Shown: one piece after another, positions 1-8,589 of the stretch
Layout of the letters: each line of letters opens with the position of its first letter
How positions within the stretch are numbered: position 1 is the stretch's first letter
Assembly: GCA_964548175.1 (NCBI GenBank)
Contig: CAZJQS010000001.1
Span: 62,001 to 126,000 of the forward strand
Reading direction: 5' to 3'
Length of the DNA stretch: 64,000 nt
Source: JANQPA01 sp964548175
Lineage (GTDB): Bacteria > Bacteroidota > Bacteroidia > Chitinophagales > Saprospiraceae
Program-made: the position numbers and the translations under genes
Notes under the pieces: generated by a model
The model's input: only the letters and a program-made list of their open reading frames with translations
What the model was told of the DNA's origin: nothing
Databases searched by the model: none

Positions 1-1546
1 TGAGAACACCCGGCTTTTGCCAGCTCAGGTACCGGTTTTTTTCGAGTTCACTAATAGCGGACTCCGCATCTCTTATTGATGTTAACACTTCGGGAGGGAT
101 CCCTGAAAAGAGCTCCGCCTTTGTTTTCTTGACTGCTTCCAGCAACAGCATGCCCTTACTTTTTTCTGAAAACTGGAAAGCGAAATGGAGGAATTGTTCG
201 TCTTTGCTTCGTCGATAAAGCGCAAGGGCTACCTCAATAGCAATATCGTATATATCGTGTGCTGCTTGCATGAGGTGGCGTTTGGAGCCATCTGTATCAT
301 AGCGATTGCGCAGGTAATCCAACAGCCGGTCTATGTCGTGATAGCAACCCAAGGCCTGTTCCAGCAGCTTTTGATCCTTGGTTTCATTATGGGCCCGGAT
401 CTTTATATCTGCTATGGATTTGAACACCTTCAGTAAAGTTTGGTGATCATTCACCTCATCGAGAGCAGTCTTTACATCGGTTCGATAATTAAGGGCATGC
501 AATGCCTGTTGGAATGCTTCCATAGCGGCTTGCACGTCTCCCGCAAAAAAGCGGCTTACTCCGATATTATGATAAGCCATCGCAACATCCGGGTGAATTT
601 CTCCATAGTTATGGATAGTAATTTCCAGCGCCTGCTGATATAATTTCGAGGCACGAAAAAAATCATTTTTGCCGTCATAGGCATTAGCCAGGTTATTGTA
701 GCAGATCGCGATGGAAGGATGCTTATTGTCCAGTATTTTGCGGTAGATGTCCAACGCTTGGAAGTATTCATCAAAGCAAGCCTCTTGCAGTCCTTCAAAA
801 TAAGCATTCCCTAGATTCAGGTGTACATCAGCGATATCCTGATGATCTTTTTTGTAAAAGCGCCGGTAAATTTCCAGTGCCTGTTGAAAGGAAGGAACGG
901 CCCCTTGTCTTTCTCCCTTTTCGAGCAGGCAAAGGCCGATGTTATTGTAGCTTTGAGCGATTTGCGGATGCGGATTTGGCAGGAGTTCTGTTCGAATGGC
1001 CAAAGCCTGTTGGTAATGATCCAAAGCCTTTTCATGATCACCAATCGCGTCCAGGCAAATACCGATATTATTGTACAGCTTTGCCAGAACGAGATTATTC
1101 TCTTTGAAGATATTACTGCCAAGTTGAAGACCTTTATAAAAATGCTCCAAAGCAGTTTCAAAATCTTTGATCTCCCGATGGTAGTTCCCGATCTTATTGT
1201 AATGTATTACCCGGAGGGGATGTTTTTCCGGCAGGGTCTCTTCCAGCCGCAGAGCTGCCTGCTGATAGTAATGGAATGCTTCCGAGAAATTACTTTCATC
1301 CAGGGCGCAGTCTCCCAATATATGGATCGATCCGATCTCGATCAATGCCGCATCAGTCAGGTTATTGTCTTCGCTATTCAAGGTAGACAGAATCCGTTTC
1401 GCAAGCTCGGCAGCCTGTTTGAAAGCCCGTTGTTCATTCAGCAGGGCAGCTTGAGCATATTGTTCCTGAATCCTGCCGGTATTCGTCTGAAAGGCTAATA
1501 GAGATTGGCACAGCATGAGGGCGAATATGGTAAAGGCGTAGTGCAT
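1..1546 (-). CDS. Secreted TPR-repeat protein, probable TPR-CHAT protease (partial, left edge)
   Basis: An uninterrupted minus-strand frame of about 515 codons starts at the ATG at 1546 and leaves the window with no stop. Residues 1-19 form a short signal peptide ending near LLAFQ. From about residue 60 to 330 it is built of tetratricopeptide repeats: the pattern YNNIG...ALDHYQQAL recurs five or six times. The last visible part (about 400-515) is a helical linker with FSEKSKGMLLLEA. That phrase is typical of the segment just before a C-terminal CHAT (caspase-like) protease domain in Bacteroidota and cyanobacterial proteins. The CHAT domain itself would lie outside the window, so that part of the name is inference. 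It is divergent from the caspase gene at 2082. Alternative: a plain TPR scaffold or sensor histidine kinase front end. Confidence 0.75.
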   Translation of the reverse strand, partial: MHYAFTIFALMLCQSLLAFQTNTGRIQEQYAQAALLNEQRAFKQAAELAKRILSTLNSEDNNLTDAALIEIGSIHILGDCALDESNFSEAFHYYQQAALRLEETLPEKHPLRVIHYNKIGNYHREIKDFETALEHFYKGLQLGSNIFKENNLVLAKLYNNIGICLDAIGDHEKALDHYQQALAIRTELLPNPHPQIAQSYNNIGLCLLEKGERQGAVPSFQQALEIYRRFYKKDHQDIADVHLNLGNAYFEGLQEACFDEYFQALDIYRKILDNKHPSIAICYNNLANAYDGKNDFFRASKLYQQALEITIHNYGEIHPDVAMAYHNIGVSRFFAGDVQAAMEAFQQALHALNYRTDVKTALDEVNDHQTLLKVFKSIADIKIRAHNETKDQKLLEQALGCYHDIDRLLDYLRNRYDTDGSKRHLMQAAHDIYDIAIEVALALYRRSKDEQFLHFAFQFSEKSKGMLLLEAVKKTKAELFSGIPPEVLTSIRDAESAISELEKNRYLSWQKPGVL

Positions 1547-1662
1547 AGTCCGGATGGTTGACCGCTAATTGGTGTTCTTATGCAAGATATGACCAATTTT
1601 TTATTAAAAAAAAACCTTACGGGAGCAGGGGGGTAAGACACTAAAATATGTGGCTTGTAGCT

Positions 1663-1771
1663 TAGACCTCAGAGGTCTTAAAGACCTCTGAGGTTGGTAA
1701 AGTTTTCCACAGGACAAAACCGGACATCCTTTACGAGGTCTGTAATTTTTTTAACACTATGTAAAGTGTTG
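1663..1771. repeat. 109-bp palindromic direct repeat, copy 1
   Basis: This copy aligns with 1826-1934 at an offset of 163 bp. The first 77 bases differ at only three positions; the last 30 diverge more. It opens with a near-perfect palindrome (1664-1695) built from AGACCTCAGAGGTCTT and its complement. A conserved tail with AAAGTTTTCCACAGG follows, and the copy ends in a small AACACT/AGTGTT hairpin. It lies in the divergent promoter region between the TPR gene and the caspase gene. Confidence 0.9.
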
Positions 1772-1806
1772 ATTTCCTATGATATACAGGCAAAAAATCA
1801 AGAAAA

Positions 1807-1934
1807 TGTGGAAAACTTTCATTTTTAGACCTCAGAGGTCTTTAAGACCTCTGAGGTTGGTAAAGTTTTCCACAGGACAAAACCGGACACCTTTTACGAG
1901 GTCTTCAATTTTTTTAACGTTTTGTGAAATGTTT
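1807..1934. repeat. 109-bp palindromic direct repeat, copy 2, with extended hairpin arms
   Basis: The second repeat copy is 1826-1934. Unlike copy 1 it is preceded by TGTGGAAAACTTT (1807-1819). This is the exact reverse complement of AAAGTTTTCCACA (1862-1874) inside the repeat. The palindrome at 1827-1857 is therefore nested in a larger 68-nt hairpin (1807-1874). The motif TTTTCCACA fits a loose DnaA-box pattern and occurs at 1702-1710, at 1866-1874 and inverted at 1807-1815; this may be chance. Confidence 0.85.
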
Positions 1935-2081
1935 AACAACAAAATATTTGTAGTACATTCTACCAGCTGATTTTCCAATCACTAGAAAATAGCTTATTTT
2001 CGAAGGTGAAAATTTTCATCGAAAAATCTTCACCAAGCCGACAGACCGGATAGTGGCGAAACCATAAAAACCTTTTGAAAA

Positions 2082-5000
2082 ATGAAACGACACCTTTACA
2101 TATCGACCATCCTGCTGACCATTTTTGCGCTGCCTCTTTTTTCCCAATCAAACATCCATCTCCTAAGCAACTGGGATTACAAAAGGAAAGAAGGGCAGTA
2201 CGAAAAAATTAACAAGGTCATTGCCACCACCAACGGCTACCTCGTCGCCGTGGGCGAAACCCTCGGTAAAAGCAGCAAAGACCTGGACGGACTCTTCATG
2301 GTCCTGAATTCGGAGGACGGACGGGAAAAAACCTGGAAGCTATTCGGCGGGCCAGGAAACCAGGTCTTCCATTCTGTAGTGCAAAATCATGACGGAACCT
2401 TCACCCTCGTGGGATATAACCAGTCTGAACAAAATGCAGACATCAACGCGTGGATCGTTCAGCTGGACCTCGAAGGCAACAAACTTTCCGAAGAAAGCCC
2501 CGGAAACAGCGATTGGGACGAAGTGCTCAGAGATATCGACATCAATGCCGCAGGTGATCTCCTGGCCATAGGCATGAGAAGTAATAAACGGTCGGGGGAA
2601 GTCTGGCTCCAACAAATCGGAAAACATGCCCTGGGCAAAGGCTTTGGCCTGAAAACAGTTTCCGAGGGCGAAGTCAAAAGCATTGCCGCCGCTCCGGACG
2701 GCAGCTTCGTGCTCGTAGGCAATACCTCCTCTAAAAACCGGGAACATCCCGAAGACATCTGGGTATCCAACATCGATACAGAAGGACAGGACCTCTGGGG
2801 AGGCATCAGATACTTTGGAGACCGCGACTTCCAGGAAGGATGGGACATTACCCCAACTATCGAAGACGGCGGATACGCCGTAATCGGAACCACTAACTCC
2901 AAAAGCAACGGCATGACTGATATCTGGCTGATCAAATTGGATAAAGAGGGGAAACAACAGTGGGATAAAAACTTCGGTGGCCATGCGGCTGATGTCGGAA
3001 CCGCCATCGTCGAACTGTCCACCGGCGGCTTCGCCTTGCTTGGCCAAACCTGGTCACACATGCCGCGCGCACGAAACTCAACTATGCAGCTGATCATCAC
3101 CGATAGCAAAGGTATTAAAAAAGAAGACGACACCTACCCTATCTTCGGCGGTGAAGGAGATGAAGTGCCCTATTCCCTGGTGGAGTTATTGTCCAATGAC
3201 AATATCGTTATCGCCGGCAATACCCAGCCTGAAAATTCCAGTGCTTTTCCCACTACCTATATCGGCGCCATTACTTACAGAACACTAGAATCCGGCACTG
3301 GTAACCCTGCTGGAGAAGACCGCTTCGGAAGCGAACTACGGCAAGCAATCAAAGTCTCTCCGGCTTTTTTAGTCGATCCTAACAGCAACAACTTTCTCGA
3401 GCCTAATGAACGAGGCTATCTTCAGCTGGAAGTCACCAACGATCAGGCCACCGACCTGTACAATGTCACTGCCAGTGTGGTGGGCAGCGGCCCTTCAACA
3501 GCGCTCGACTACTGGAAAACAGTTAAGATCGGCGCCTTGAAAGCCGGGCAGAAAAAGAAGGTCTTTGTCCCTGTTTATGCGAAAGGCAATTTACCATCAG
3601 ACCATTACGAGCTCAATATCAACTTGGAAGTCAACGGCCGGTACGCCGCTTCCGCCACCACCTCTATTGAATCCAATCAACCTGATCCGGCCCGGTTGGA
3701 AGTGGTGGCGCATTCGTTTTCTCCCGGCAGCCAGCCAAAGCCCGGTCAATCCATCCAACTGTCGGTAGACCTGGTCAATTCCGGAAGCATGCCTTCCGAA
3801 CCGCTTGACGTCTATTTTGGCCTCCCGGAGGGCGTCCGCCCCATGGAACCTCAAACCATGCGACTTCCTGCTCTGAATCCTAACCAACCTTACCAGCTAA
3901 CCTTTTCATTTGTTTACGACGAAAGTTTCCGCGGCAATATCCTGGACGTTCTCTTTCAGACCAGAAGCTCAAGGATCAAACCTATCTTCGAAAGGTATGC
4001 ACTGCAAATAGCCGAACTCTCCTCCCCCATAGCCCAGAATGACAATACCGGCAACAACACCCGGAACATTGGAGATATGATGGTCTGGATGTCGCATGAT
4101 CCCGACGAACAGGGCTCTCGCACCTTTGCCACCAATGAACGGGATGTCGACATCAAGCTCAAGATCCTGACTACCCGCGAACTGGACAGAAACCGCCTCA
4201 ATGTCTACATCAACGGCAGCAAGCATCAGGGCCAAAAGATGGACGAGGTCAAGCTGACTTCCGAGGGCAGTAACATAGGCAGGTATAATTACCAGAACAA
4301 ACTTCGGCTCAGGGAAGGCCCCAACGAGGTACGCATCGTTTACGAGGACGAAACCGGGGTCGAGTTTTCCAGCCCGGAGCTCGTCTTTGATTATTCCCCG
4401 AAAGACAAACCCAACCTGTACGTTTTTTCTATAGGCGTCAAACACCAGGACCTGAAATATACCGTAAAGGATGCCAGGGATTTTGCCGGCATGTACGCCC
4501 GGTTTCGCGACGTAAAGGATAACCGCGTTTTCCGTAAGGTTGAAGTCTTTGAAGTAACAGAAGAGGAGATGACCACCGCCAATAACATCAAGGCTGCTTT
4601 TATCAGAATGAGCAGGATGAACATAAAAGACGGCGATCTGGTGGTGATCTTTATTTCTTCTCACGGAAAAATCAGCAATCAAGGTGATTTCATCCTTATT
4701 CCATCCGATTACAATCCAGAACTGGAAGAATTGTACTCAGTAAATTTTAATGAAGACATTTTAAAAAAATTGAGGACGGTGGACGGGAACAAACTTGTCT
4801 TCATCGATGCCTGCCACAGCGGAAGCGCCTTGTCGAGCGGCAGCCGCTCTTTCAGCAGCCAGGCCTCCAGCAAGGTCATGAACGATCTGATCCGGGCATC
4901 TTCGGGCCTGGAAGTCATCGCCTCTTGCGGTGACAACGAATACTCCTACGAGGACGACAGCTGGGGGAACGGGGCCTTTACTAAGGCCATCATGGAGGCC

Positions 5001-5258
5001 TTCCAGGGGAATATCGTAGAAGTTGACGGAGGAAAAAGGATCAAAGCCGACATTTACAATGAGGTGGAAGGGGTGAAAAAGGACGGCGGCGATCAGGTCA
5101 TCACCATCGAAGAGCTGAAGTACTTCATTCAGCAGCGGGTGCCGTACCTCGTAAAGTCGACTAAGGTCAACCCTCCTACCGAGCAGCGGCCCTCGAATAA
5201 GAGCACAGAATTGTTGCCGGAAGATATGGGCATTTTTATGCTGGGTGGGAATGAATAA
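2082..5258 (+). CDS. Secreted beta-propeller/CARDB protein with C-terminal caspase (C14) domain
   Basis: A 1058-residue exported protein. Residues 1-22 are a signal peptide (ends LPLFSQ). Residues about 30-420 carry repeated blades of the form GGYAVIGTTNS...DIWLIKLD..G, as in six- or seven-bladed propellers of Bacteroidota. Residues about 440-660 look like two CARDB/Ig-type beta-sandwich domains (LQLEVTND.., IQLSVDLVNSGS). Residues about 776-1035 are a peptidase C14 caspase domain: the catalytic His is in ISSHG (His861) and the catalytic Cys in IDACHSG (Cys911). There is no type IX sorting tail, so it probably stays periplasmic or surface-associated by other means. Such metacaspase-like enzymes cleave after basic or acidic residues; the substrate cannot be read from sequence. 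It is divergent from the TPR gene. Confidence 0.9.
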   Translation: MKRHLYISTILLTIFALPLFSQSNIHLLSNWDYKRKEGQYEKINKVIATTNGYLVAVGETLGKSSKDLDGLFMVLNSEDGREKTWKLFGGPGNQVFHSVVQNHDGTFTLVGYNQSEQNADINAWIVQLDLEGNKLSEESPGNSDWDEVLRDIDINAAGDLLAIGMRSNKRSGEVWLQQIGKHALGKGFGLKTVSEGEVKSIAAAPDGSFVLVGNTSSKNREHPEDIWVSNIDTEGQDLWGGIRYFGDRDFQEGWDITPTIEDGGYAVIGTTNSKSNGMTDIWLIKLDKEGKQQWDKNFGGHAADVGTAIVELSTGGFALLGQTWSHMPRARNSTMQLIITDSKGIKKEDDTYPIFGGEGDEVPYSLVELLSNDNIVIAGNTQPENSSAFPTTYIGAITYRTLESGTGNPAGEDRFGSELRQAIKVSPAFLVDPNSNNFLEPNERGYLQLEVTNDQATDLYNVTASVVGSGPSTALDYWKTVKIGALKAGQKKKVFVPVYAKGNLPSDHYELNINLEVNGRYAASATTSIESNQPDPARLEVVAHSFSPGSQPKPGQSIQLSVDLVNSGSMPSEPLDVYFGLPEGVRPMEPQTMRLPALNPNQPYQLTFSFVYDESFRGNILDVLFQTRSSRIKPIFERYALQIAELSSPIAQNDNTGNNTRNIGDMMVWMSHDPDEQGSRTFATNERDVDIKLKILTTRELDRNRLNVYINGSKHQGQKMDEVKLTSEGSNIGRYNYQNKLRLREGPNEVRIVYEDETGVEFSSPELVFDYSPKDKPNLYVFSIGVKHQDLKYTVKDARDFAGMYARFRDVKDNRVFRKVEVFEVTEEEMTTANNIKAAFIRMSRMNIKDGDLVVIFISSHGKISNQGDFILIPSDYNPELEELYSVNFNEDILKKLRTVDGNKLVFIDACHSGSALSSGSRSFSSQASSKVMNDLIRASSGLEVIASCGDNEYSYEDDSWGNGAFTKAIMEAFQGNIVEVDGGKRIKADIYNEVEGVKKDGGDQVITIEELKYFIQQRVPYLVKSTKVNPPTEQRPSNKSTELLPEDMGIFMLGGNE

Positions 5259-5364
5259 AAAACGACTGCTTTTACATCATAATTAGGTCAAAAGCCTGTC
5301 GAACATCTTCTCTTTTTTTGGAGTTGCAATACTAACCCTAAAAACCAAATGAAACATTATTATT

Positions 5365-5739
5365 ATGAGAAGGTATGCCTCCGGCTTGTTACTTTTTGCT
5401 ATATTGATTTTAGTGCTGGGATTCCTGTACGGAAAAATTAATGGGGAAAGTTTTCAGTATATTTCTTTTCCAGGTCTGATTTATGCCGTGCTCAAATCTT
5501 TGATTGTCGTTCTCATTTTATTATTGGCGATTACGGCTACCATTCCCTCCTTTTTTATTGACCTTATATTGTTCTTTATCACGGATTATGAATTTCCGCT
5601 GCTCAAACAGATTTGGGAAATCAGCTGGGGCCAGGTAACGATGGGCTGGTTCTGGACGGAGACGAGTGGTTCTTCTTTGTTCTTTGCTGCATTGATCCTA
5701 TTGATCTTAGGCGGGGTTATGACTCGGGGCAAAAGATGA
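5365..5739 (+). CDS. Small hypothetical membrane protein
   Basis: A 124-residue protein that I do not recognise. It has about four hydrophobic segments (roughly residues 7-22, 36-58, 60-75 and 101-119) and a short positively charged end (TRGKR). It follows the caspase gene by 106 bp on the same strand and could be co-transcribed with it. A strong terminator lies 85 bp downstream. Coding character is supported by the unbroken hydrophobic pattern and by the ATG after an A-rich leader; function is unknown. Confidence 0.6.
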   Translation: MRRYASGLLLFAILILVLGFLYGKINGESFQYISFPGLIYAVLKSLIVVLILLLAITATIPSFFIDLILFFITDYEFPLLKQIWEISWGQVTMGWFWTETSGSSLFFAALILLILGGVMTRGKR

Positions 5740-5823
5740 ATGAGTGAAAAAATGGGACGGCTAAGGATTTTATCTTAAGGGAAGATACCGGGAATCATTC
5801 CGGGTCAGAAGGATCATGAGATA

Positions 5824-5882
5824 GAAAAGGCCTCCAGAAAAGTCACGGTTTACAATAGGTCTTTTCCGGAGGCCATTTTTCT
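5824..5882. terminator. Bidirectional hairpin terminator
   Basis: The arms GAAAAGGCCTCCAGAAAAG and CTTTTCCGGAGGCCATTTTT pair with few mismatches around a 17-nt loop, with A-runs on one side and T-runs on the other. It separates the plus-strand membrane protein from the convergent molybdenum hydroxylase operon. Confidence 0.75.
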
Positions 5883-5922
5883 CAGCTAGGGAATCCGCTT
5901 AGAGATATCCATAAACCAACAT

Positions 5923-8094
5923 TTACCCATCCAGGGCCTGACTCAACGGCATATGAGTCAATCGCTTGCCGGTCAAACGCCTTACTGCGTTGGCGATTGC
6001 GGCGCCGATGGGGCCCAGTGGTGGTTCTCCTACCGGAAGTGGCGCATCAGCTCCTTCAATAAGATGGACATCTATTTCTTTTGGAGCATGTTTCATCAGA
6101 GCCATCTGGTAGGGGCCATAAATGGTGGGGGATAGCTCGCCATCTTTTAGTTCCATTTTTTCGTACATAACTGCACTCAAGCCCATGATGATAGCGCCCT
6201 CACATTGGGCTATCACCTGATCCGGATTAATTGCAATGCCGCAATCGAAAGCACAGGTGACTTTGTGCACCTTGATTTCTCCATTTTCGATGGATACCTC
6301 CGCAACTTGCGCCGCAGGAGAACCGGCATCTATGGAGGCGGCCATTCCCATAGCTCTTCCGTTGACCACCTCGTCTCGGTACCCACTCTTTTCTGCCGCG
6401 ACTTCAATGACCTTTTTTATCCTTGACGAATTCAAGTCGTCTCCCAGTCTTTGGAGCCGAAAGTCGACCGGACTTTTTCCAGCTTTCAAAGCCATTTCAT
6501 CTACAAAACTTTCTATGGCAAAGGTGTTGGCTAGTAATCCTAAACTGCGCCACCAGCTGGTTGCAAAGGGCAAGGTGGTATGCCATTGAACAGCTCTGTG
6601 GTTCGGAATGCGGTTGTACATGATGTTGGCGCCACGCATAGCGCCCAGGTCGGTGCCCAGAACAGTATGTATGGCTGCTGGAAAAATAACGGAGTTGATG
6701 GCAACATCCCCACTTGCGTAATGATGCTCTAAAGCATCGAGATATCCATCGCTTCCAAGTTTGCCTTTGACGACGTGATGCGTTGGTGGGCGGAACTGAT
6801 CGTTTTGGAACTCTTCTTTCCTGGTGAACACGTATTTGACTGGCTGACCGACTTCCCGGGATAATTGACACGCCTGGATGGCGTGATCAGTGTTTAACCG
6901 ACGGCCAAACCCACCTCCCAGATAAGTGGGAACGATGTTGACATTTTCCAATTTTATATCAAGAGCTTTTGCTACTTGTTTTTGGGTGATGCCGATGACC
7001 TGTGTGGAAAGGATGACCGTGACTTTGCCATCCCGAAAATCCGCAACGGCTCCATTGGGTTCCAACTGTGCATGAGCGCCGATGGGGCTGGAAAATTCCA
7101 GAGAAAATACGTCCTCATCCTCCGCAGGCAATGCTTTTCCTTTCTTCTGGGTGATCATGCGGTCGCCCTTTCCAACCTGCAGCATTGCTCTCAGATCCGC
7201 CTCCGTCCATTTCCTGGGGACGTCCCAATCCACTTTGATCTTATTTTTGGCGGCGAGGGCTTCCGAATAGGATCTAGCCACTACCCCTATCCAATCATCT
7301 ATTTGCACGATCTTTACGACGCCGGGCATTTTGGAGGCATCACTTGTATCTGCACTTTTAAACTTAGCCCCCACAGAACCGGGTCTGATGATGGCGGCAT
7401 GCAGCATATCCGGCATTTCGGCGTCCAATCCGAAAATAGGATCACCGAACACTTTGGCTTTCAGGTCCAGTCGCTCAACAGGTTTACCGACGTATTTAAA
7501 ATTCCGGGTTTTGAGCTCCGGAAGTTTTTTGGGCTCTTCCCATTCTGTTACGCCCTCGGCCGCTTCGGCGTAGGTCATGGATAGGTTGGCGCCAGAAATA
7601 ACGCCATTTTCGGTGGTAAGTGAAGAAGCTTCGACTCCTGCTTTTTTAGCTGCCTGCATCTTCAACATTTCGCGCATGGTGGCTGCCAGCTCCCGCAGTG
7701 GTTGCCAGAGGGTCGCTATGGAAAGGCTGCCCCCCGTACTCATACCATCAACAACGCCCGTGCTGGTGGCTGCGGCCTTTACTTCTATTTGGTCCAGGGA
7801 TATATCCATTTCATCAGCGATCATCTGTGCGAACCCAGTAAAAGCGCCCTGCCCCATTTCTACTTTCGGAGAGTGGAAGATGACCTTATTTTCTTTGGTC
7901 AGCTCAAACCATAAAGCCGCTTCGGTGCCGCTGCCCCCATATGGTGGGATCATAGTTTCCAGGCTACTCAACACCACTCTTCTAAGGGGATTTCGGGAGA
8001 GAAAGGTTCCTACCGTAAGCAAGCCCAGGGCGCCCAGTCCACCTCTGATGATAAACTTTCGTCTTGATACTTTTTTATTCATTATTTCCGGCAT
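5923..8094 (-). CDS. Molybdopterin-binding subunit of xanthine oxidase-family hydroxylase (IorB-like)
   Basis: A 723-residue large subunit of a molybdenum hydroxylase of the isoquinoline 1-oxidoreductase / aldehyde dehydrogenase group. The N-terminus has a twin-arginine export signal (SRRKFI at residues 10-15 before a hydrophobic stretch), so the folded enzyme should be exported by Tat. Motifs of the family are visible: KVEMGQGAFTGFAQMIADE early, GGGFGRRLNTDHA in the middle, and PVGEPPLGPIGAAIANAV near the end. The catalytic base there is expected to be Glu690. It is the last gene of a three-gene operon, 6 bp after the 2Fe-2S subunit. There is no FAD subunit; electrons probably pass to the cytochrome encoded first in the operon. 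The substrate is likely an aldehyde or N-heterocycle but is not determined. Confidence 0.88.
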   Translation of the reverse strand: MPEIMNKKVSRRKFIIRGGLGALGLLTVGTFLSRNPLRRVVLSSLETMIPPYGGSGTEAALWFELTKENKVIFHSPKVEMGQGAFTGFAQMIADEMDISLDQIEVKAAATSTGVVDGMSTGGSLSIATLWQPLRELAATMREMLKMQAAKKAGVEASSLTTENGVISGANLSMTYAEAAEGVTEWEEPKKLPELKTRNFKYVGKPVERLDLKAKVFGDPIFGLDAEMPDMLHAAIIRPGSVGAKFKSADTSDASKMPGVVKIVQIDDWIGVVARSYSEALAAKNKIKVDWDVPRKWTEADLRAMLQVGKGDRMITQKKGKALPAEDEDVFSLEFSSPIGAHAQLEPNGAVADFRDGKVTVILSTQVIGITQKQVAKALDIKLENVNIVPTYLGGGFGRRLNTDHAIQACQLSREVGQPVKYVFTRKEEFQNDQFRPPTHHVVKGKLGSDGYLDALEHHYASGDVAINSVIFPAAIHTVLGTDLGAMRGANIMYNRIPNHRAVQWHTTLPFATSWWRSLGLLANTFAIESFVDEMALKAGKSPVDFRLQRLGDDLNSSRIKKVIEVAAEKSGYRDEVVNGRAMGMAASIDAGSPAAQVAEVSIENGEIKVHKVTCAFDCGIAINPDQVIAQCEGAIIMGLSAVMYEKMELKDGELSPTIYGPYQMALMKHAPKEIDVHLIEGADAPLPVGEPPLGPIGAAIANAVRRLTGKRLTHMPLSQALDG

Positions 8095-8100
8095 TAAAGC

Positions 8101-8565
8101 TTAAGAATTTTGTTTGATCTCGGCGGCTCGGTGGATGGCCTTACGCATTCTGTAGTAGGTGGCACAACGACATACGTTGACGATGTTTCTGTCGATGTCT
8201 TCATCGGTAGGATTAGGTTTTTTGTCCAACAGCGCTGCCGTGGCCATGATAAACCCGGGTTGACAATAACCACACTGAGGCACCACTTCTTCTATCCAGG
8301 CTTGCTGTACCGGATGTGGGTTCGCCTCATTGCCGAGCCCTTCTATGGTGAGGATGTCTTTCCCCTGCGCATATTTGACTGCAAAGGAACAAGACCTGAC
8401 CGCCTCCTTATTCACGTGAATGGTACATGCTCCGCAGGCTGCTTTTCCACAGCCAAACTTGGTTCCTTTCAGGTTGAGTAAATCGCGGATGACCCATAAG
8501 AGCGGAGTATTCCCGTCCACTTCTACCGTTTCGGGCTTTCCATTGATATTGAATGATATTTTCAT
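8101..8565 (-). CDS. 2Fe-2S subunit of molybdenum hydroxylase (IorA-like)
   Basis: A 154-residue small subunit with two [2Fe-2S] clusters. The plant-ferredoxin type uses Cys39, Cys44, Cys47 and Cys59 (FGCGKAACGACTIHV). The C-terminal cluster uses Cys98, Cys101, Cys132 and Cys134 (PQCGYCQPGF and NVCRCATY). It carries electrons from the molybdenum centre to the next carrier. There is no signal peptide of its own; in this family it is co-exported with the Tat-tagged large subunit. It lies between the cytochrome gene (24 bp upstream) and the large subunit (6 bp downstream). Confidence 0.93.
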   Translation of the reverse strand: MKISFNINGKPETVEVDGNTPLLWVIRDLLNLKGTKFGCGKAACGACTIHVNKEAVRSCSFAVKYAQGKDILTIEGLGNEANPHPVQQAWIEEVVPQCGYCQPGFIMATAALLDKKPNPTDEDIDRNIVNVCRCATYYRMRKAIHRAAEIKQNS

Positions 8566-8589
8566 AATCTGTAAGGTTCTTTTTTTGCT

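Noticed and set aside
821..1498. A 225-codon plus-strand frame opposite the TPR gene
   Set aside because: The minus strand carries unambiguous TPR repeats through the whole segment; the plus frame has no recognisable content.
2340..3133. Two long minus-strand frames inside the caspase gene
   Set aside because: They lie antisense to the clearly coding propeller repeats and show no family features; they are composition shadows.
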